A stretch of 64,000 bases of DNA from Neisseria montereyensis (GCF_024834045.1 NZ_JANUXW010000001.1:1-64000), one strand, 5' to 3'. Counted from the stretch's first letter, positions 38,918 through 48,053 are shown. The notes: generated by a model from the letters alone, not told the origin. Translations and numbers: made by a program.

Positions 38918-39823
38918 TTAAAAATGCAGACTGGAAAAAATCACCATTAAAAACGGTGCGGCCACATTGATAATAAAGCCAAAACTAATGGCCAGCGGTA
39001 CAGCTTGCAAACCGCCGGCACTTTGAATCACGGGTAAGGTGAAATCCAAACTGGTGGCGCCGCCGATACCGACAGCCGTACTCGGATAACGCCGCATCAA
39101 GATAGGGATAAAAACCAAAGCAAAAAATTCGCGTAATAAATCATTTAATAGCGTGATACTGCCCCAAACCGGCCCGTAAGCTTCGGTCATTACGATGCCG
39201 GAAAGCGAATACCAACCGAATCCGGAAGCCAATGCCAAGCCCTTGCTCCATGATACTTCCGGCATCAATAGTGCAAACAATATACCGCCTGCCAACGAAG
39301 AGGCCGTAGTCCAGATGGCGGTTTGTACACCACGGCGGTTAACCAATACCTGCCTAAGGGTAATGCCGCTGCTGCGCAGTTGTACCCCCACCAAGAACAC
39401 CAATAGCATCAGGCAATAATTACCGGTGTTTTCCGGTGGTAGCCAATGTCCTGTTAACGCATATCCGCCTAAAAAACCGACTGCCACACAACCGAGCTGC
39501 TTTAAGCTGCCCGCAATGCCGATATGTACTTTTTTACCGTTGCCGTGCGCCTGCCAAGGATAACGGCGGTCGAACCACATCAACACCAGTAGATTCATGC
39601 CGATAACGCAGATAAATAATAAGGCCGTCGAGCCGATAATCGTATCAATCCGAGTATGCAGATTGTCGACTTGCGACAACGATACGCCGATAAGCAGCAG
39701 AATCAGATAGACCAATAGCGATAAAGCCTTATCAATCAAATGCAGGTAAGGTTTGGGAATGCTGATAAAAAAGCCGAGAAAAAGCGGAATCAGAATAGAA
39801 ACCAAAGTTATCAAACTATTCAT
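38918..39823 (-). CDS. lysO: Lysine exporter LysO (YbjE/DUF340 family)
   Basis: Membrane protein of 301 residues with about eight helices. The N-terminal half has IPLFLGFFISIP and LLLIGVSL; the C-terminal DUF340 half contains the conserved LASGFGWYSLSGIVMTEAYG near 190 and GGATSLDFTLPVIQSAGG near 255, the hallmark of E. coli YbjE. That protein exports L-lysine and confers thialysine resistance. Homologues range widely in bacteria, and substrate identity here is by family only. It is followed by a DeoR-type regulator, which may or may not control it. Confidence 0.85.
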   Translation of the reverse strand: MNSLITLVSILIPLFLGFFISIPKPYLHLIDKALSLLVYLILLLIGVSLSQVDNLHTRIDTIIGSTALLFICVIGMNLLVLMWFDRRYPWQAHGNGKKVHIGIAGSLKQLGCVAVGFLGGYALTGHWLPPENTGNYCLMLLVFLVGVQLRSSGITLRQVLVNRRGVQTAIWTTASSLAGGILFALLMPEVSWSKGLALASGFGWYSLSGIVMTEAYGPVWGSITLLNDLLREFFALVFIPILMRRYPSTAVGIGGATSLDFTLPVIQSAGGLQAVPLAISFGFIINVAAPFLMVIFSSLHF

Positions 39824-39845
39824 AATAATAATATTTCAAAATCTT

Positions 39846-39877
39846 TTCAGACGGCCTTTTGTATGAGGCCGTCTGAA
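39846..39877. repeat. Inverted DUS pair, arms in reversed order
   Basis: TTCAGACGGCC, about ten bases, GGCCGTCTGAA. The arm order is the opposite of most pairs in this window. It sits just upstream of lysO rather than after a gene on either strand, so a terminator role is doubtful. Confidence 0.6.
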
Positions 39878-40139
39878 TCAAGTAATCAATAGCGGGCAGA
39901 TATTGAATTGTATTTAAAGTAAGTCCGGGCAAACGCGATAAGCAATGAATTATAACCGAAACCCCTTTTCATTCAGTGAGTTTCTTTACGATACTACTGA
40001 GTATAGTGATTGGGGTTGTCATACTTGCTTGATGTTATGATATATCGAAATAAAATATAGTATAAACAATAAGTTATTTACAGGGTGTGTAATTCTTAGT
40101 ATGATGGAGTGGCGTTACAACCTAAATAAGGAAAATAAA
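39878..40139 (+). promoter_or_regulatory. Promoter region of the His-rich protein gene
   Basis: AT-rich leader. At about 40033 there is TGTTATGATATATC, which partly resembles a Zur-type TGTTATA-ATAACA palindrome with several mismatches. A zinc-responsive operator would suit the His-rich product, but the match is weak. Confidence 0.25.
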
Positions 40140-40478
40140 ATGAGTCATTGCACTATCCACCCGCATCACGACCACGTTCATGGCAAAGGTTGTGGTCATA
40201 CCGCCATCAAACACAATGATCATATCGATTATGTACACGATGGCCACCTACACCATGAACATAACGGTCATTACGACGAACATAGCTTGGACGTGAATGC
40301 TACCAATCCTGACGGTTGCCACCCGGTACATGATTGCGCAGGGCATGTGCACGGAGAAGGTTGTGGGCATGAGGCCGTTCCGCATGGCGACCATATCGAC
40401 TACATCGTTAACGGACGCTTGCATCATCAACATGGTGATCATTGCGATGATCATGGCCCGGTTGAAATTGTGAATTAA
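40140..40478 (+). CDS. His-rich tandem-repeat metal-binding protein
   Basis: Protein of 112 residues of which about a quarter are histidine, plus several Asp and Cys. It consists of two repeats: HVHGxGCGHxA, then HxDHIDYxxxGxLHHxH, first at residues 13-43 and again at about 69-99, joined by a short linker that contains DGCHPVHDC. There is no signal peptide or membrane segment, so it should be cytoplasmic. The start at 40140 is preceded by AAGGAA; an in-frame ATG at 40101 precedes that site and is rejected. Such composition suggests binding of zinc, nickel or copper, as storage or chaperone. I recognise the repeat as occurring in other proteobacteria but know no assigned function. Confidence 0.8.
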   Translation: MSHCTIHPHHDHVHGKGCGHTAIKHNDHIDYVHDGHLHHEHNGHYDEHSLDVNATNPDGCHPVHDCAGHVHGEGCGHEAVPHGDHIDYIVNGRLHHQHGDHCDDHGPVEIVN

Positions 40479-40499
40479 TAATTTGATAGGTGATACAAG

Positions 40500-40530
40500 A
40501 GGCCGTCTGAATGTTTATTCAGACGGCTTT
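40500..40530 (+). terminator. Inverted DUS pair after the His-rich gene
   Basis: AGGCCGTCTGAAT, a short loop, ATTCAGACGGC then TTTT, 22 bases past the stop. Confidence 0.75.
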
Positions 40531-40789
40531 TACTGATGGTAGTTATGAGTGGGAATTTAAACAATGGTTTGGAAGATATTCCGAGCCGTTATTTTCATAG
40601 GGTGACAAAGGCCGTCTGAAACGGCTTCGGCATTGGGATAGAACGGATAGATTATGTTTGATACTTATATATAGTATATTAATATATTATAATATTTGTT
40701 ATTAAATTTTGTGTGTGTTAGGTAATTAGCTTAAAATAAATGAAAAATATAATTTTTTTCATGATTAAATTTAAATGACTCAACGAAGG

Positions 40790-40803
40790 TTGACTTAAAT
40801 CAA
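40790..40803 (+). promoter_or_regulatory. FNR box with matched -10 (class II promoter)
   Basis: TTGACTTAAATCAA fits the FNR consensus TTGAT-N4-ATCAA in nine of ten positions. A perfect TATAAT lies at 40825-40830. The box centre is then at about -41.5 relative to a start near 40838, the geometry of FNR-activated promoters. The identical box occurs at 44416. Confidence 0.75.
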
Positions 40804-40837
40804 AAACAAATAGCAAATTGTCTATATAATAGCGTTC

Positions 40838-41036
40838 AATGATTAGCGACGAGTGAAGTGATGTAAAAATAATTGAATATAAATCATTCAAAATGTTGGT
40901 AATCATGTTTCAAACATTATTATTCTTTAGGATAAACGGATAAGTATTCTGAAGAACACTCTATTGAATTTTTTCATCTCTTTTCCTCTTGATGTGTGTG
41001 TGTTTGGGTGTGGCTATATGCCACCCCTTTTTTTTG
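40838..41036 (+). ncRNA. Candidate FNR-activated small RNA (AniS/FnrS-like)
   Basis: No open reading frame is supportable here, yet the stretch is framed by an FNR-type promoter upstream and a strong Rho-independent terminator at 41006-41035 (GGGTGTGGC, TATAT, GCCACCC, then eight T residues). The T-tail suits Hfq binding. The pyrimidine-rich segment TCTTTTCCTC at about 40978-40987 is complementary to a ribosome-binding site and could be the seed. Neisseria are known to make an Hfq-dependent, FNR-induced small RNA called AniS in meningococcus and FnrS in gonococcus. Homology with this one is not verified, and about 198 nucleotides is longer than I recall for those, so an internal start or processing is possible. 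Confidence 0.65.
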
Positions 41037-41248
41037 CCTGCTCGATATGGATATTCGGCTGCAGAGAAAGTACAACCATTTAGAATTTTATCTTCATATT
41101 GAGAACGATGCATATGAAAGACAAGAATGGTTGAACCGCTAGCTAAATATCTGTTTGTCGGCTTGGTCCGAAGGCATTCTATTTAAATTTTAAAACAAAA
41201 ATAAATTTCTGATAAATTTTTTTATTTACACAATTTACGTTTTCTATC

Positions 41249-41277
41249 TTGCAATGCAAACAATTTGTATTTATATT
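41249..41277 (+). promoter_or_regulatory. Probable promoter of bfd
   Basis: TTGCAA, a 17-base spacer, TATATT, with a start near 41284. AT-rich DNA just downstream (TATCAAGTAATAATAAAAC) could hold a Fur site, as expected for bfd genes, but no clean Fur box is readable. Confidence 0.5.
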
Positions 41278-41331
41278 ATCAAGTAATAATAAAACTAAAT
41301 CTCATTTAGATTACGGATTAAGGAGCACAAA

Positions 41332-41538
41332 ATGTTTGTATGTATCTGCAATGCGGTAACCGACCGTGAAATTCAAGAGACCGTAGCCGCCGGTGCCAAT
41401 AGCTTAGGCGATTTGCAGGCGCAATTGGGTGTGGCTACCTGTTGCGGTAGTTGCAGCGAATTGGCAACTTCTTTTTTAAATGGCCATAATGCACAAAACA
41501 GCAATATGGTTACTGCCGGAATTAACGTGCAGGCTTAA
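41332..41538 (+). CDS. bfd: Bacterioferritin-associated ferredoxin
   Basis: Protein of 68 residues that carries a [2Fe-2S] cluster and passes electrons to bacterioferritin so that stored iron can be released. All four cluster ligands are present at the standard positions: Cys4 and Cys6 (CIC), and Cys38 and Cys41 (CGSC). An extra Cys37 precedes Cys38. AAGGAG precedes the start. The usual partner genes bfrA and bfrB are about 13 kb downstream rather than adjacent. A DUS hairpin terminates the gene. Confidence 0.95.
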   Translation: MFVCICNAVTDREIQETVAAGANSLGDLQAQLGVATCCGSCSELATSFLNGHNAQNSNMVTAGINVQA

Positions 41539-41551
41539 TGATTTTATATCC

Positions 41552-41584
41552 AAAAGGCCGTCTGAATATTCAGACGGCCTTTTT
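41552..41584. terminator. Inverted DUS pair between bfd and trpD
   Basis: AAAAGGCCGTCTGAAT abuts its reverse complement with a T-run, 14 bases past bfd and 35 bases past minus-strand trpD. Confidence 0.8.
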
Positions 41585-41618
41585 ACTTTTGGTTTGCTCG
41601 AAGATAGGGCAATTGAAT

Positions 41619-42650
41619 TTAAGCGGCAATTTTTTGCGTATAAGCCGTAAATTCGGTTTGTTTGGCTTTGGCTTTTCCCGAGTCGATAGAAGCAATAGCA
41701 GCTTCCAGGCCGTCTGAAAAGGAAGAAACAACGTTGGCGGCATATAATCCGGCGGCGGCGTTTAATAAGACAATATCGCGCGGTGCACCTTTTTCGCCGG
41801 CGAGTACGCGGTTCATCATATTCAAAGATTCATGACTGTCGGCCACGCGGATATCGTCGAGGTTTTTATAGACGGGCAGGCCGAATTGTTCGGGATCGAC
41901 ATCGTATTCGCTAATACTGCCATTATGGAGTTCGGCAATGCGGGAGGGACCGGTGATGGTGATTTCGTCTAAGCCGTCGCTACCGTGCACCACCAAAACA
42001 TGTTCGGAACCGAGTTGTTTCAATACCCGTGAAAGAATACCGCATAAGTCGATATGGAAAACACCTAAAAGCTGGTTGGGTGCGCCGGCAGGGTTAATAA
42101 GCGGGCCGAGAATATTGAAAATACTGCGGAAGCCGAGCGATCTGCGCACGGGGGCGACATAACGCATGGCGTTATGATGATTGGGCGCAAACATAAAGCC
42201 GACGCCGGTTTGGTCGATACATTGGCCGACTTGGTCGGGTGACAGGCTGAGGTTAACGCCCAAGTATTCCATCACATCGGCGGCACCGCTGGCTGAGGAA
42301 ACCGAACGCCCGCCGTGTTTGGCGATTTTGGCACCGGCCGCAGCGGCAACAAACATGGCAGTGGTGGAAATATTAAAGGTTTTCGCCCCATCACCGCCGG
42401 TACCGACAATATCGACAAGATGGGTGGTATCTTGTACATGCACGGGGGTGGCAAACTCACGCAAAACGGCAGCGGCCGCGCTGATTTCCGATACGGTTTC
42501 CACTTTGATACGCAAGCCGGTAAGGATGGCCGCAATCTGTTCGGGGGGGACTTGCCCGCTCATAATCTGCCGCATCAAATCGGTCATTTCATCATAGAAA
42601 AGTTCGTTGTTGTCGATAAGGCGGAGGATGGCTTGCTGGGGGGTAATCAT
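41619..42650 (-). CDS. trpD: Anthranilate phosphoribosyltransferase
   Basis: Enzyme of 343 residues joining anthranilate to PRPP in tryptophan synthesis. The PRPP-binding glycine loop is [18 protein letters not shown] near residue 80. [21 protein letters not shown] near 113, [22 protein letters not shown] near 153, and the [12 protein letters not shown] segment near 179 are all conserved. [12 protein letters not shown] follows near 225. Length is normal. It lies 74 bases downstream of trpG on the same strand. A seven-C tract sits in codons near the N-terminus. One internal DUS lies near 41708. Its substrate, anthranilate, is the product of kynureninase encoded at 21656-22942. Confidence 0.96.
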   Translation of the reverse strand: MITPQQAILRLIDNNELFYDEMTDLMRQIMSGQVPPEQIAAILTGLRIKVETVSEISAAAAVLREFATPVHVQDTTHLVDIVGTGGDGAKTFNISTTAMFVAAAAGAKIAKHGGRSVSSASGAADVMEYLGVNLSLSPDQVGQCIDQTGVGFMFAPNHHNAMRYVAPVRRSLGFRSIFNILGPLINPAGAPNQLLGVFHIDLCGILSRVLKQLGSEHVLVVHGSDGLDEITITGPSRIAELHNGSISEYDVDPEQFGLPVYKNLDDIRVADSHESLNMMNRVLAGEKGAPRDIVLLNAAAGLYAANVVSSFSDGLEAAIASIDSGKAKAKQTEFTAYTQKIAA

Positions 42651-42724
42651 AAAAAAGGTATCTTTCGGAAAGTATGACGTTTAATTTGAAGTGGCTACTT
42701 AGGGCAGCCGTATATTGGGGATGT

Positions 42725-43330
42725 TCAGACGGCCTTTGTTGCGGTGTTGGCGGTAGAGAATGTTTGGAATTCTTTTAAAAAATTATCCAACATTTCATGG
42801 CCGTATTCGGTGAGTAGGGCTTCCGGGTGGAATTGTACACCCTCGATGGCTAAGGTTTGATGGCGTACACCCATGATTTCGCCGTCGTCCGTCCATGCCG
42901 TAATGTCGAGGCAATCGGGTAGGGTAGCGCGGTCGATAACCAAGCTGTGATAACGGGTACAGGTTACAGGATTGGGCAGGTTGCGGAACATGCCGCGGTT
43001 TTGATGATGCACCGGCGATACTTTGCCATGCATCAGCGTTTGTGCGCGAACAATATTGCCGCCGAAAGCTTGGCCTATGGTTTGGTGGCCAAGGCAAACC
43101 CCCATAATCGGCAGTTTGCCGGCAAAATGCTGCATGGCGGCAATGGAAATACCGGCTTCTTTCGGCGAACAGGGGCCGGGGCCGATAACCAGATATTGCG
43201 GGTTGAGTGCGGCGATTTCTTCTAAAGTAATATCATCGTTGCGGCGCACCAGCACATCCTGACCGAGTTCGGCAAAATACTGCACGATATTGTAAGTAAA
43301 GCTGTCGTAGTTATCTATCATTAAAAGCAT
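42725..43330 (-). CDS. trpG: Anthranilate/aminodeoxychorismate synthase glutamine amidotransferase subunit
   Basis: Class I glutamine amidotransferase of 201 residues. [18 protein letters not shown] opens the protein, the oxyanion region is [13 protein letters not shown] near 48, the nucleophile cysteine is in [18 protein letters not shown] near 78, and the His-Glu pair is in [12 protein letters not shown] near 170. The MHGKVSPV segment is typical. As in many bacteria it may serve both TrpE and PabB. trpE is not in the window. It is followed by trpD; lgt starts upstream across a 42-base gap on the same strand. Confidence 0.94.
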   Translation of the reverse strand: MLLMIDNYDSFTYNIVQYFAELGQDVLVRRNDDITLEEIAALNPQYLVIGPGPCSPKEAGISIAAMQHFAGKLPIMGVCLGHQTIGQAFGGNIVRAQTLMHGKVSPVHHQNRGMFRNLPNPVTCTRYHSLVIDRATLPDCLDITAWTDDGEIMGVRHQTLAIEGVQFHPEALLTEYGHEMLDNFLKEFQTFSTANTATKAV

Positions 43331-43372
43331 GATGTTTGGGCTTTCTGAGGCCGTCTGAAACGTTGTGCGGTA

Positions 43373-44242
43373 TTAGGCGGAATGCAGCGGTTGGTTGCGT
43401 TTGCCGAAGTAAACAAAACCGATAATCCCCAAGAGAATCATAGGTGTGCTCAGCCATTGTCCCATAGATAAGCCCAGTGTTAACAGGCCGAGGTAGTCAT
43501 CGGGTTGGCGTGCGAATTCGGCAATAAAGCGGAATATACCGTATCCGGCCAAGAATACCATGGAAACTTGGCCGACAGGGCGCGGTTTTTTTGAAAACAG
43601 CCACACAATCACAAACAGGCAAACCCCTTCGAGGGCGAATTGGTATAACTGCGAGGGGTGGCGCGGCAGCATGCCGTATTGCAGCAGCCATTCCGCCCAT
43701 TGCGGATTGTTGGCGGCTGCGGCGGCATCTTCATAATGCGCTTGCGGGAAACCCATTGCCCAAAAGGCGTTGATGTCGGTGATGCGTCCCCACAATTCGC
43801 CATTGATAAAGTTGCCGATACGGCCGGATGCCAATCCCAACGGCACCAACGGGGCGACAAAGTCGGCCACGCGCCAGAAACCGATATGTTTTCTGCGCCC
43901 GAACAGCCACATAGCGGCCAATACACCGAGAAAACCGCCGTGAAACGACATGCCGCCTTCCCATACTTTTAAAATATCACCGGGGTTTTCCATATAGTAT
44001 GAGAGTTTGTAAAACAAAACATAACCGATGCGGCCGCCCAAAATCACGCCGAAGACGCCGTAGGTTAGCAAGTCGTCCAGCATTTCTTTGGTGAACACCG
44101 AATTGCCTTGTGCAATACGGCGGCGGCCCAATGCGATAAACAAGACAAAGGCCAAAATATAGCTGAGCGCATACCAGCGTACGGCCAGCGGGCCGATGCT
44201 GAATATCTCGGGGCTGAATTGCGGATGAATCATCATAATCAT
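43373..44242 (-). CDS. lgt: Prolipoprotein diacylglyceryl transferase
   Basis: Inner-membrane enzyme of about 289 residues that adds diacylglycerol to the lipobox cysteine of prolipoproteins, the first step in lipoprotein maturation. [20 protein letters not shown] near residue 90 holds the catalytic His of the HGGL-type motif, [18 protein letters not shown] near 130 is the Lgt signature, and [13 protein letters not shown] and [12 protein letters not shown] follow. Start is uncertain: three in-frame ATG codons occur at 44242, 44236 and 44233. AAGG five bases before 44242 favours it, while Neisseria homologues begin nearer MMIHPQF. A still longer start at 44272 is rejected. Confidence 0.95.
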   Translation of the reverse strand: MIMMIHPQFSPEIFSIGPLAVRWYALSYILAFVLFIALGRRRIAQGNSVFTKEMLDDLLTYGVFGVILGGRIGYVLFYKLSYYMENPGDILKVWEGGMSFHGGFLGVLAAMWLFGRRKHIGFWRVADFVAPLVPLGLASGRIGNFINGELWGRITDINAFWAMGFPQAHYEDAAAAANNPQWAEWLLQYGMLPRHPSQLYQFALEGVCLFVIVWLFSKKPRPVGQVSMVFLAGYGIFRFIAEFARQPDDYLGLLTLGLSMGQWLSTPMILLGIIGFVYFGKRNQPLHSA

Positions 44243-44415
44243 GGTCGCCTTGATGTTTTTTAAGGCCGACATTATAGCAGTAGGCGGCAGGCTTAGGGAT
44301 ACGGTTTTTCAGACGGCCTGTTCGGGGAAGCGGGCGGCCAAAATAGCCGATAATCGGGGTTCAGACGGCTTGTATAAGCGGGTAGCGGTAGCGGGGTGCC
44401 GATGGTTAACAAATC

Positions 44416-44429
44416 TTGACTTAAATCAA
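44416..44429 (+). promoter_or_regulatory. FNR box upstream of putP
   Basis: TTGACTTAAATCAA is identical to the box at 40790. A -10-like TAGAAA at about 44450 lies at roughly the class II spacing, though it is a poor -10. The start codon of putP is about 115 bases downstream. Confidence 0.6.
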
Positions 44430-44543
44430 TGCGTCAGGTTAAATGCGGCTAGAAATCATTTACAGTGGCTTAAATGTCAATAGAAAAACATGTTATGCCG
44501 CATTTGAACCAATGCGGTTTTTTATTCAGAAATCGAGGTTTAT

Positions 44544-46040
44544 ATGGGTCAATTTAATCCGATGTACGTTACCTTCGGCATCTATCTGGTTGCCGTGTTG
44601 CTGATTGGTATGGCGGCGTACTATTCCACCCGCAGTTTTGATGATTACATTCTCGGCGGGCGTAGTTTGGGCAGTTTTGTTACGGCGATGTCGGCCGGTG
44701 CTTCCGATATGTCGGGCTGGTTGTTGATGGGTTTGCCCGGTGCGGTTTATGCCAGTGGTTTGAGTGAAGGCTGGATTGCCATCGGTTTGACTGTCGGTGC
44801 TTATCTGAACTGGCGCTTGGTGGCCGGGCGGCTGCGTGTGCATACCGAATACAATAATAACGCCTTAACCTTGCCGGATTATTTTTTCCACCGTTTCGGC
44901 GCCCGCGGCTCTGCCATAAAAGTCATTTCGGCAGCGATTATTTTGTTTTTCTTCACCATTTATTGTGCATCGGGCATTGTGGCCGGAGCGCGTCTGTTTC
45001 AAAGCCTGTTCGACATCACTTATACCCAAGCCATGTGGTTGGGCGCGGGTGCGACCATTGCCTATACCTTTATCGGCGGTTTCTTAGCAGTAAGTTGGAC
45101 GGATACCATTCAGGCCACACTGATGATTTTCGCCTTAATCCTAACGCCCGTGATGGTTTATCTGGCGTTGGGCGGTGCCGATGAAATGTCGATGGCGATT
45201 CAAAGCGTATCGGCCGGTACAGGTAAAGAATACGGCAGTCTTTTGGCCGGAACCACCTTGATGGGCATTATTTCAACAGCCGCATGGGGGCTGGGCTATT
45301 TCGGCCAACCGCATATCTTGGCGCGTTTTATGGCGGCAGAAAGCGTTAAATCATTGATTTCGGCACGCCGCATCGGTATGACTTGGATGGTGTTGTGTTT
45401 GCTGGGCGCCTGTATGGTCGGTTATTTCGGTATTGCCTATTTCGGCAGCAATCCCGACCAAGTGGCAGAAATGGGTGGCAATAACGAACGTATCTTTATT
45501 GCGTTGACTACTATTTTATTTAACCCGTGGATTGCCGGTGTGATTCTTTCAGCGATTTTGGCCGCGGTGATGTCGACCTTGTCTTGCCAATTGCTGGTGT
45601 GTTCCAGTGCGATTACCGAAGATTTTTACAAAGGCTTTTTACGCCCTGATGCTGCTCAAGGCGAATTGGTGTGGGTCGGTCGCTTGATGGTGTTGGCCGT
45701 GGCCGTGATTGCCATTATTATCGCTGCCGATCCTGATAGCAAAGTGTTGGGTTTGGTATCTTATGCTTGGGCGGGTTTTGGCGCGGCATTTGGCCCGGTG
45801 GTGATTTTGTCGGTATTTTGGAAACGGATGACGGCGGCCGGTGCTTTGGCCGGTATGATTGTCGGTGCTGTTGTGGTGGTGGCATGGAAGCCGTTAACCG
45901 GTAGCAGCTTGTATGAAATCGTACCCGGTTTTATCGCCTGTTTGATTGCTATTGTGGCGGTATCGCTGATGGGTAAAACCACCGAAGCAGTGGAAAACAC
46001 ATTTGAAGAAGCCGATAAATCCTATCGTGCCGCCAAATAA
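44544..46040 (+). CDS. putP: Sodium/proline symporter
   Basis: Solute:sodium symporter of 498 residues with about 13 helices. SAGASDMSGWLLMGLPGAVY near residue 51 and LNWRLVAGRLRVHTEYNNNALTLPDYF, represented by its key residues NWRLVAGRLR near 92, are the PutP signature. GFLAVSWTDTIQATLMIFAL near 180 and YAWAGFGAAFGPVVILSVFW near 410 contain further conserved segments. It imports proline with sodium. No putA is in the window. The putative FNR box upstream suggests that expression rises when oxygen is limiting. The leader contains GTTATGCCGC and a short hairpin but no DUS. A DUS hairpin terminates the gene. Confidence 0.94.
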   Translation: MGQFNPMYVTFGIYLVAVLLIGMAAYYSTRSFDDYILGGRSLGSFVTAMSAGASDMSGWLLMGLPGAVYASGLSEGWIAIGLTVGAYLNWRLVAGRLRVHTEYNNNALTLPDYFFHRFGARGSAIKVISAAIILFFFTIYCASGIVAGARLFQSLFDITYTQAMWLGAGATIAYTFIGGFLAVSWTDTIQATLMIFALILTPVMVYLALGGADEMSMAIQSVSAGTGKEYGSLLAGTTLMGIISTAAWGLGYFGQPHILARFMAAESVKSLISARRIGMTWMVLCLLGACMVGYFGIAYFGSNPDQVAEMGGNNERIFIALTTILFNPWIAGVILSAILAAVMSTLSCQLLVCSSAITEDFYKGFLRPDAAQGELVWVGRLMVLAVAVIAIIIAADPDSKVLGLVSYAWAGFGAAFGPVVILSVFWKRMTAAGALAGMIVGAVVVVAWKPLTGSSLYEIVPGFIACLIAIVAVSLMGKTTEAVENTFEEADKSYRAAK

Positions 46041-46062
46041 CCCCTTACAATTGTAGTAATCG

Positions 46063-46094
46063 AGGCCGTCTGAAAGATATTGTTCAGACGGCCT
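46063..46094 (+). terminator. Inverted DUS pair after putP
   Basis: AGGCCGTCTGAA, eight bases, TTCAGACGGCCT then TTATG, 22 bases past the putP stop and 47 before aroC. Confidence 0.75.
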
Positions 46095-46140
46095 TTATGC
46101 TAAACTGAACGCTTGTTTTTTCTTTACCCAGTATAAAATC

Positions 46141-47235
46141 ATGGCAGGCAATACATTCGGACAACTCTTTACCGTAACCACTTTCGGCGAAAGCCACGGC
46201 CCCGCGTTGGGCTGTATTATCGACGGCTGCCCGCCCGGCTTGGCCTTGAGCGAGCAAGATATCCAAACCGATCTCGACCGCCGCAAACCCGGCACCAGCC
46301 GCCATGTGACCCAACGTAGGGAAGCGGACGAAGTGGAAATTCTTTCCGGCGTATTCGAAGGCAAAACCACCGGCACACCGATTGCCTTATTGATTCGCAA
46401 CACCGACCAACGCAGTAAAGACTATGGCAATATCGCCCGCAGTTTCCGCCCCGGCCATGCAGACTATACTTATTGGCACAAATACGGTACGCGCGATTAT
46501 CGCGGCGGCGGCCGCTCTTCGGCACGGGAAACCGCTGCGCGTGTTGCCGCCGGCGCCGTGGCCAAAAAATGGTTGAAGCAACAGTTCCGCACCGAGATTA
46601 CCGCTTATGTTACCCAAATCGGCACGCAGGAAATCCGTTTCGAGGGCTATGAATATATCGGCCAAAACCCGTTTTTTGCCGCCAATTACAGCCAGATTGC
46701 CGAATTGGAAAGCTATATGGACAGTATCCGCAAATCATTGGATTCGGTTGGCGCAGGTTTGCGCGTTGAGGCGCGCGGCGTGCCGGTTGGTTTGGGCGAA
46801 CCTGTTTTCGACCGACTCGATGCCGATATCGCCCATGCCATGATGAGCATCAATGCCGTGAAAGGGGTGGAAATCGGTGCCGGATTCGGCAGCATTGCCC
46901 AGCGCGGCAGTGAACATGGCGACGAACTCACCCCTGAAGGCTTTTTATCCAATCATGCCGGCGGTGTGTTGGGCGGCATCAGCACGGGGCAGGATATTTT
47001 GGTGAATATCGCCGTGAAACCGACCAGCAGTATTGCCACACCGCGCCGTTCCATTGATATCGACGGGCAGCCGGTCGAGCTGGCAACACACGGCCGCCAC
47101 GACCCGTGCGTGGGATTACGCGCCGCGCCGATAGCGGAAGCGATGTTGGCCTTGGTCTTGATGGATCATGCTTTGCGCCACCGTGCCCAGAATGCCGATG
47201 TTCGGGTGGATACGCCCGATATTGCCCGCCGTTAA
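46141..47235 (+). CDS. aroC: Chorismate synthase
   Basis: FMN-dependent enzyme of 364 residues forming chorismate, the branch point to Trp, Phe, Tyr and folate. Signature 1 [18 protein letters not shown] is near residue 15, signature 2 runs through [18 protein letters not shown] near 122 and signature 3 is [17 protein letters not shown] near 320. Asp and His catalytic residues are in place (GESHG His17). Length is normal. It supplies the chorismate used by the TrpE/TrpG step. Transcribed alone, behind the putP terminator. Confidence 0.97.
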   Translation: MAGNTFGQLFTVTTFGESHGPALGCIIDGCPPGLALSEQDIQTDLDRRKPGTSRHVTQRREADEVEILSGVFEGKTTGTPIALLIRNTDQRSKDYGNIARSFRPGHADYTYWHKYGTRDYRGGGRSSARETAARVAAGAVAKKWLKQQFRTEITAYVTQIGTQEIRFEGYEYIGQNPFFAANYSQIAELESYMDSIRKSLDSVGAGLRVEARGVPVGLGEPVFDRLDADIAHAMMSINAVKGVEIGAGFGSIAQRGSEHGDELTPEGFLSNHAGGVLGGISTGQDILVNIAVKPTSSIATPRRSIDIDGQPVELATHGRHDPCVGLRAAPIAEAMLALVLMDHALRHRAQNADVRVDTPDIARR

Positions 47236-47582
47236 AACAAAATATTCAGGCCGCCCGAATAAGTTTTCAGACGGCCTGCCGAACCATTTGGCCGTAACCG
47301 AACCTTAAATACGGAGCGGTATTGTCGGGAAAGAGTAGCTGAGGTTGCGGGAAGTGCTGCTTTCCCCGCTATAAAACCTTAGCCAAAACACCGACTTTAT
47401 ACTAAAATGTTTCAAATCCCATATCCATAGTGTGAAATCAAACAATAAAACAGGTTATACACCTGTTGATAACGGCCGAAAGGCCGTCTGAAAATAAACG
47501 GCATTGCATAGCATGCGGTTTGTTTTCAGCCATATTATTGCAAACGCACTCAGGCCATCAGCTTTACCACAGGAAACATGCC
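47236..47582. other. Intergenic region between aroC and proQ
   Basis: These 347 bases hold two DUS (about 47263 and 47482, oppositely oriented and far apart) and a small hairpin at 47449-47467 (AACAGGT, five bases, ACCTGTT). I see no gene. The second half should contain the proQ promoter. Confidence 0.5.
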
Positions 47583-48053
47583 ATGACGAAGGAAACCGCT
47601 TTAGGTGCCGCACTAAAAACCGCAGTGCAAACCATGAGCAAAAAGAAGCAAACGGATATGATCGCAGATTATATCTACAATAAATACGATGTGTTCAAAC
47701 GCTTCAAACCGTTGGCACTCGGTATCGATCAAGATTTGGTAACCGCATTGCCCCAGTTTGATCCGGCATTGATTGCCCGTGTATTAGCCAATCACTGTCG
47801 CCGTCCGCGCTATTTGAAAGCATTGGCCAGAGGCGGCAAACGCTTTGATTTGAACAACCGTTTCAAAGGTGAAGTGAGCGCAGAAGAACAAGCCATTGCA
47901 CAACAACATCCTGCCGTTCAACAGGCATTGGCAGCGCAAGCCGAGCGTAAAGCGGCCAAAGAGAAACAGGCAGAACAGGGCAGTGAGGCCGCTACTGCAA
48001 CGGATGTTGATGTTAAAGATGAAGCGGAAAATAAAGCAGCCGATCAAGAGTAA
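47583..48053 (+). CDS. proQ: ProQ/FinO-domain RNA chaperone
   Basis: RNA-binding protein of 156 residues. The start at 47583 (MTKETALGAALKTAV) has AGGAAA at suitable distance; an in-frame upstream start at 47466 is rejected. The FinO/ProQ domain covers residues 15-120, with YDVFKRFKPLALGIDQDL near 40, the conserved basic patch in LANHCRRPRYLKALARGGKRFDLN near 73 (key residues HCRRPRYLKAL), and GEVSAEEQAIAQ near 103. The tail is Ala/Glu/Lys-rich and likely disordered. This is the small, minimal-ProQ size seen in Neisseria, where the protein binds many sRNAs and mRNA 3' ends. Confidence 0.93.
   Translation: MTKETALGAALKTAVQTMSKKKQTDMIADYIYNKYDVFKRFKPLALGIDQDLVTALPQFDPALIARVLANHCRRPRYLKALARGGKRFDLNNRFKGEVSAEEQAIAQQHPAVQQALAAQAERKAAKEKQAEQGSEAATATDVDVKDEAENKAADQE

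Noticed and set aside
40033-40047. Definite Zur box ahead of the His-rich gene
   Set aside because: Too many mismatches to the known palindrome; kept only as a low-confidence note.
42541-42550. Seven-G tract in trpD as a phase-variation site
   Set aside because: It is short, encodes part of a conserved proline pair, and lies in a biosynthetic gene. No promoter or surface gene is involved.
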